Position numbers and translations under genes: made by a program
Part shown: one piece after another, positions 22,431-22,484 of the stretch
How the letters are laid out: each line of letters starts with the position of its first letter
Position numbering within the stretch: the stretch's first letter is position 1
Notes under the pieces: generated by a model
Database searches by the model: none
What the model was told of the DNA's origin: nothing
The model's input: the letters and a program-made list of their open reading frames with translations, nothing else
Assembly (NCBI GenBank): GCA_023667165.1
Contig: JAMPAO010000039.1
Location: 1-22,484, forward strand
Source: Ruminococcus sp.
GTDB taxonomy: Bacteria > Bacillota > Clostridia > Oscillospirales > Ruminococcaceae
DNA: 22,484 bases
Reading direction: 5' to 3'

Positions 22431-22484
22431 ATGAGATATACAAGTGATTTAACAGATAGCCAATGGGAACTGATAAAGGAATAC
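22431..22484 (+). CDS. IS5-type transposase, N-terminus (runs off the window)
   Basis: The first 18 residues, MRYTSDLTDSQWELIKEY, match the characteristic opening of IS5-family (IS427/IS1031-like) DDE transposases, which begin with a (Y/T)xSDLTDxxWxxI pattern. The gene continues beyond 22484, so the DDE catalytic part is not visible. It explains the truncation of the FnIII gene to its left; the element's left end should lie between about 22370 and 22395. The only purine-rich sequence upstream (AAGGA, 22424-22428) is two bases from the ATG, too close for normal initiation, so translation may be leaderless. The IS subgroup cannot be fixed from 18 residues. Confidence 0.7.
   Translation, partial: MRYTSDLTDSQWELIKEY

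Noticed and set aside
1..22484. CRISPR arrays, phage-defence islands, rRNA or tRNA genes
   Set aside because: No regularly spaced repeats, no cas or toxin-antitoxin signatures and no RNA-gene structures were found.

Overview
The window looks like the chromosome of a spore-forming clostridial Firmicute, most likely an Oscillospiraceae/Ruminococcus-type gut or rumen anaerobe. The reasons are a SpoIIP sporulation protein, strong AGGAGG-type ribosome binding sites, consensus TTGACA/TATAAT promoters, several lipoproteins with LTAC/LTGC/LAGC lipoboxes, a GH3 plus SGNH-esterase pair suited to hemicellulose, and a Bce-type peptide-antibiotic detoxification module. This placement is inference from gene content; no 16S rRNA or tRNA is present. 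All genes except three are on the + strand.

Layout: (1) 1-3490, a Ytr-like ABC module (ATPase plus an 858-aa permease with a very large extracytoplasmic C-terminus), perhaps preceded by the tail of its regulator. (2) 3656-4301, an acidic small lipoprotein and a convergent small membrane protein sharing a strong terminator. (3) 4326-4480, a 155-bp MITE-like inverted-repeat element. (4) 4553-5908 (minus), SpoIIP. (5) 6012-10928, a compact operon behind a near-perfect promoter: TerD, PMCA-type Ca2+ P-type ATPase, AIM24-family protein, second TerD. It reads as a minimal Ter/calcium stress module. (6) 10930-11006, tandem 14-bp repeats and a 12-bp inverted repeat. (7) 11031-14536, an SGNH-hydrolase lipoprotein and a cytoplasmic GH3 enzyme, probably a xylosidase/glucosidase. 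(8) 14675-16072, a PrsA/SurA-like lipoprotein whose parvulin-like domain appears split by an acidic insert. (9) 16211-20905, BceRS-type two-component system followed by BceAB-type transporter, with an exact BceR-type operator (TTACA-N4-TGTAA) between them. (10) 21060-21883, a 49-aa membrane microprotein translationally overlapping a monofunctional GT51 peptidoglycan transglycosylase. (11) 21884-22484, an AT-richer mobile region: a truncated FnIII-domain gene on the minus strand abutting the left end of an IS5-type insertion sequence whose transposase runs off the window.

The recurring theme is the cell envelope: two ABC systems, a peptide-stress sensor, a peptidoglycan polymerase, lipoprotein foldase and esterase, SpoIIP, and a Ca2+/TerD stress operon. 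The most interesting parts are the four-gene TerD-Ca2+ATPase-AIM24-TerD operon, the operator/hairpin arrangement before bceAB, the microprotein coupled to the GT51 enzyme, the 155-bp repeat element, and the IS junction with a nearly leaderless transposase promoter.
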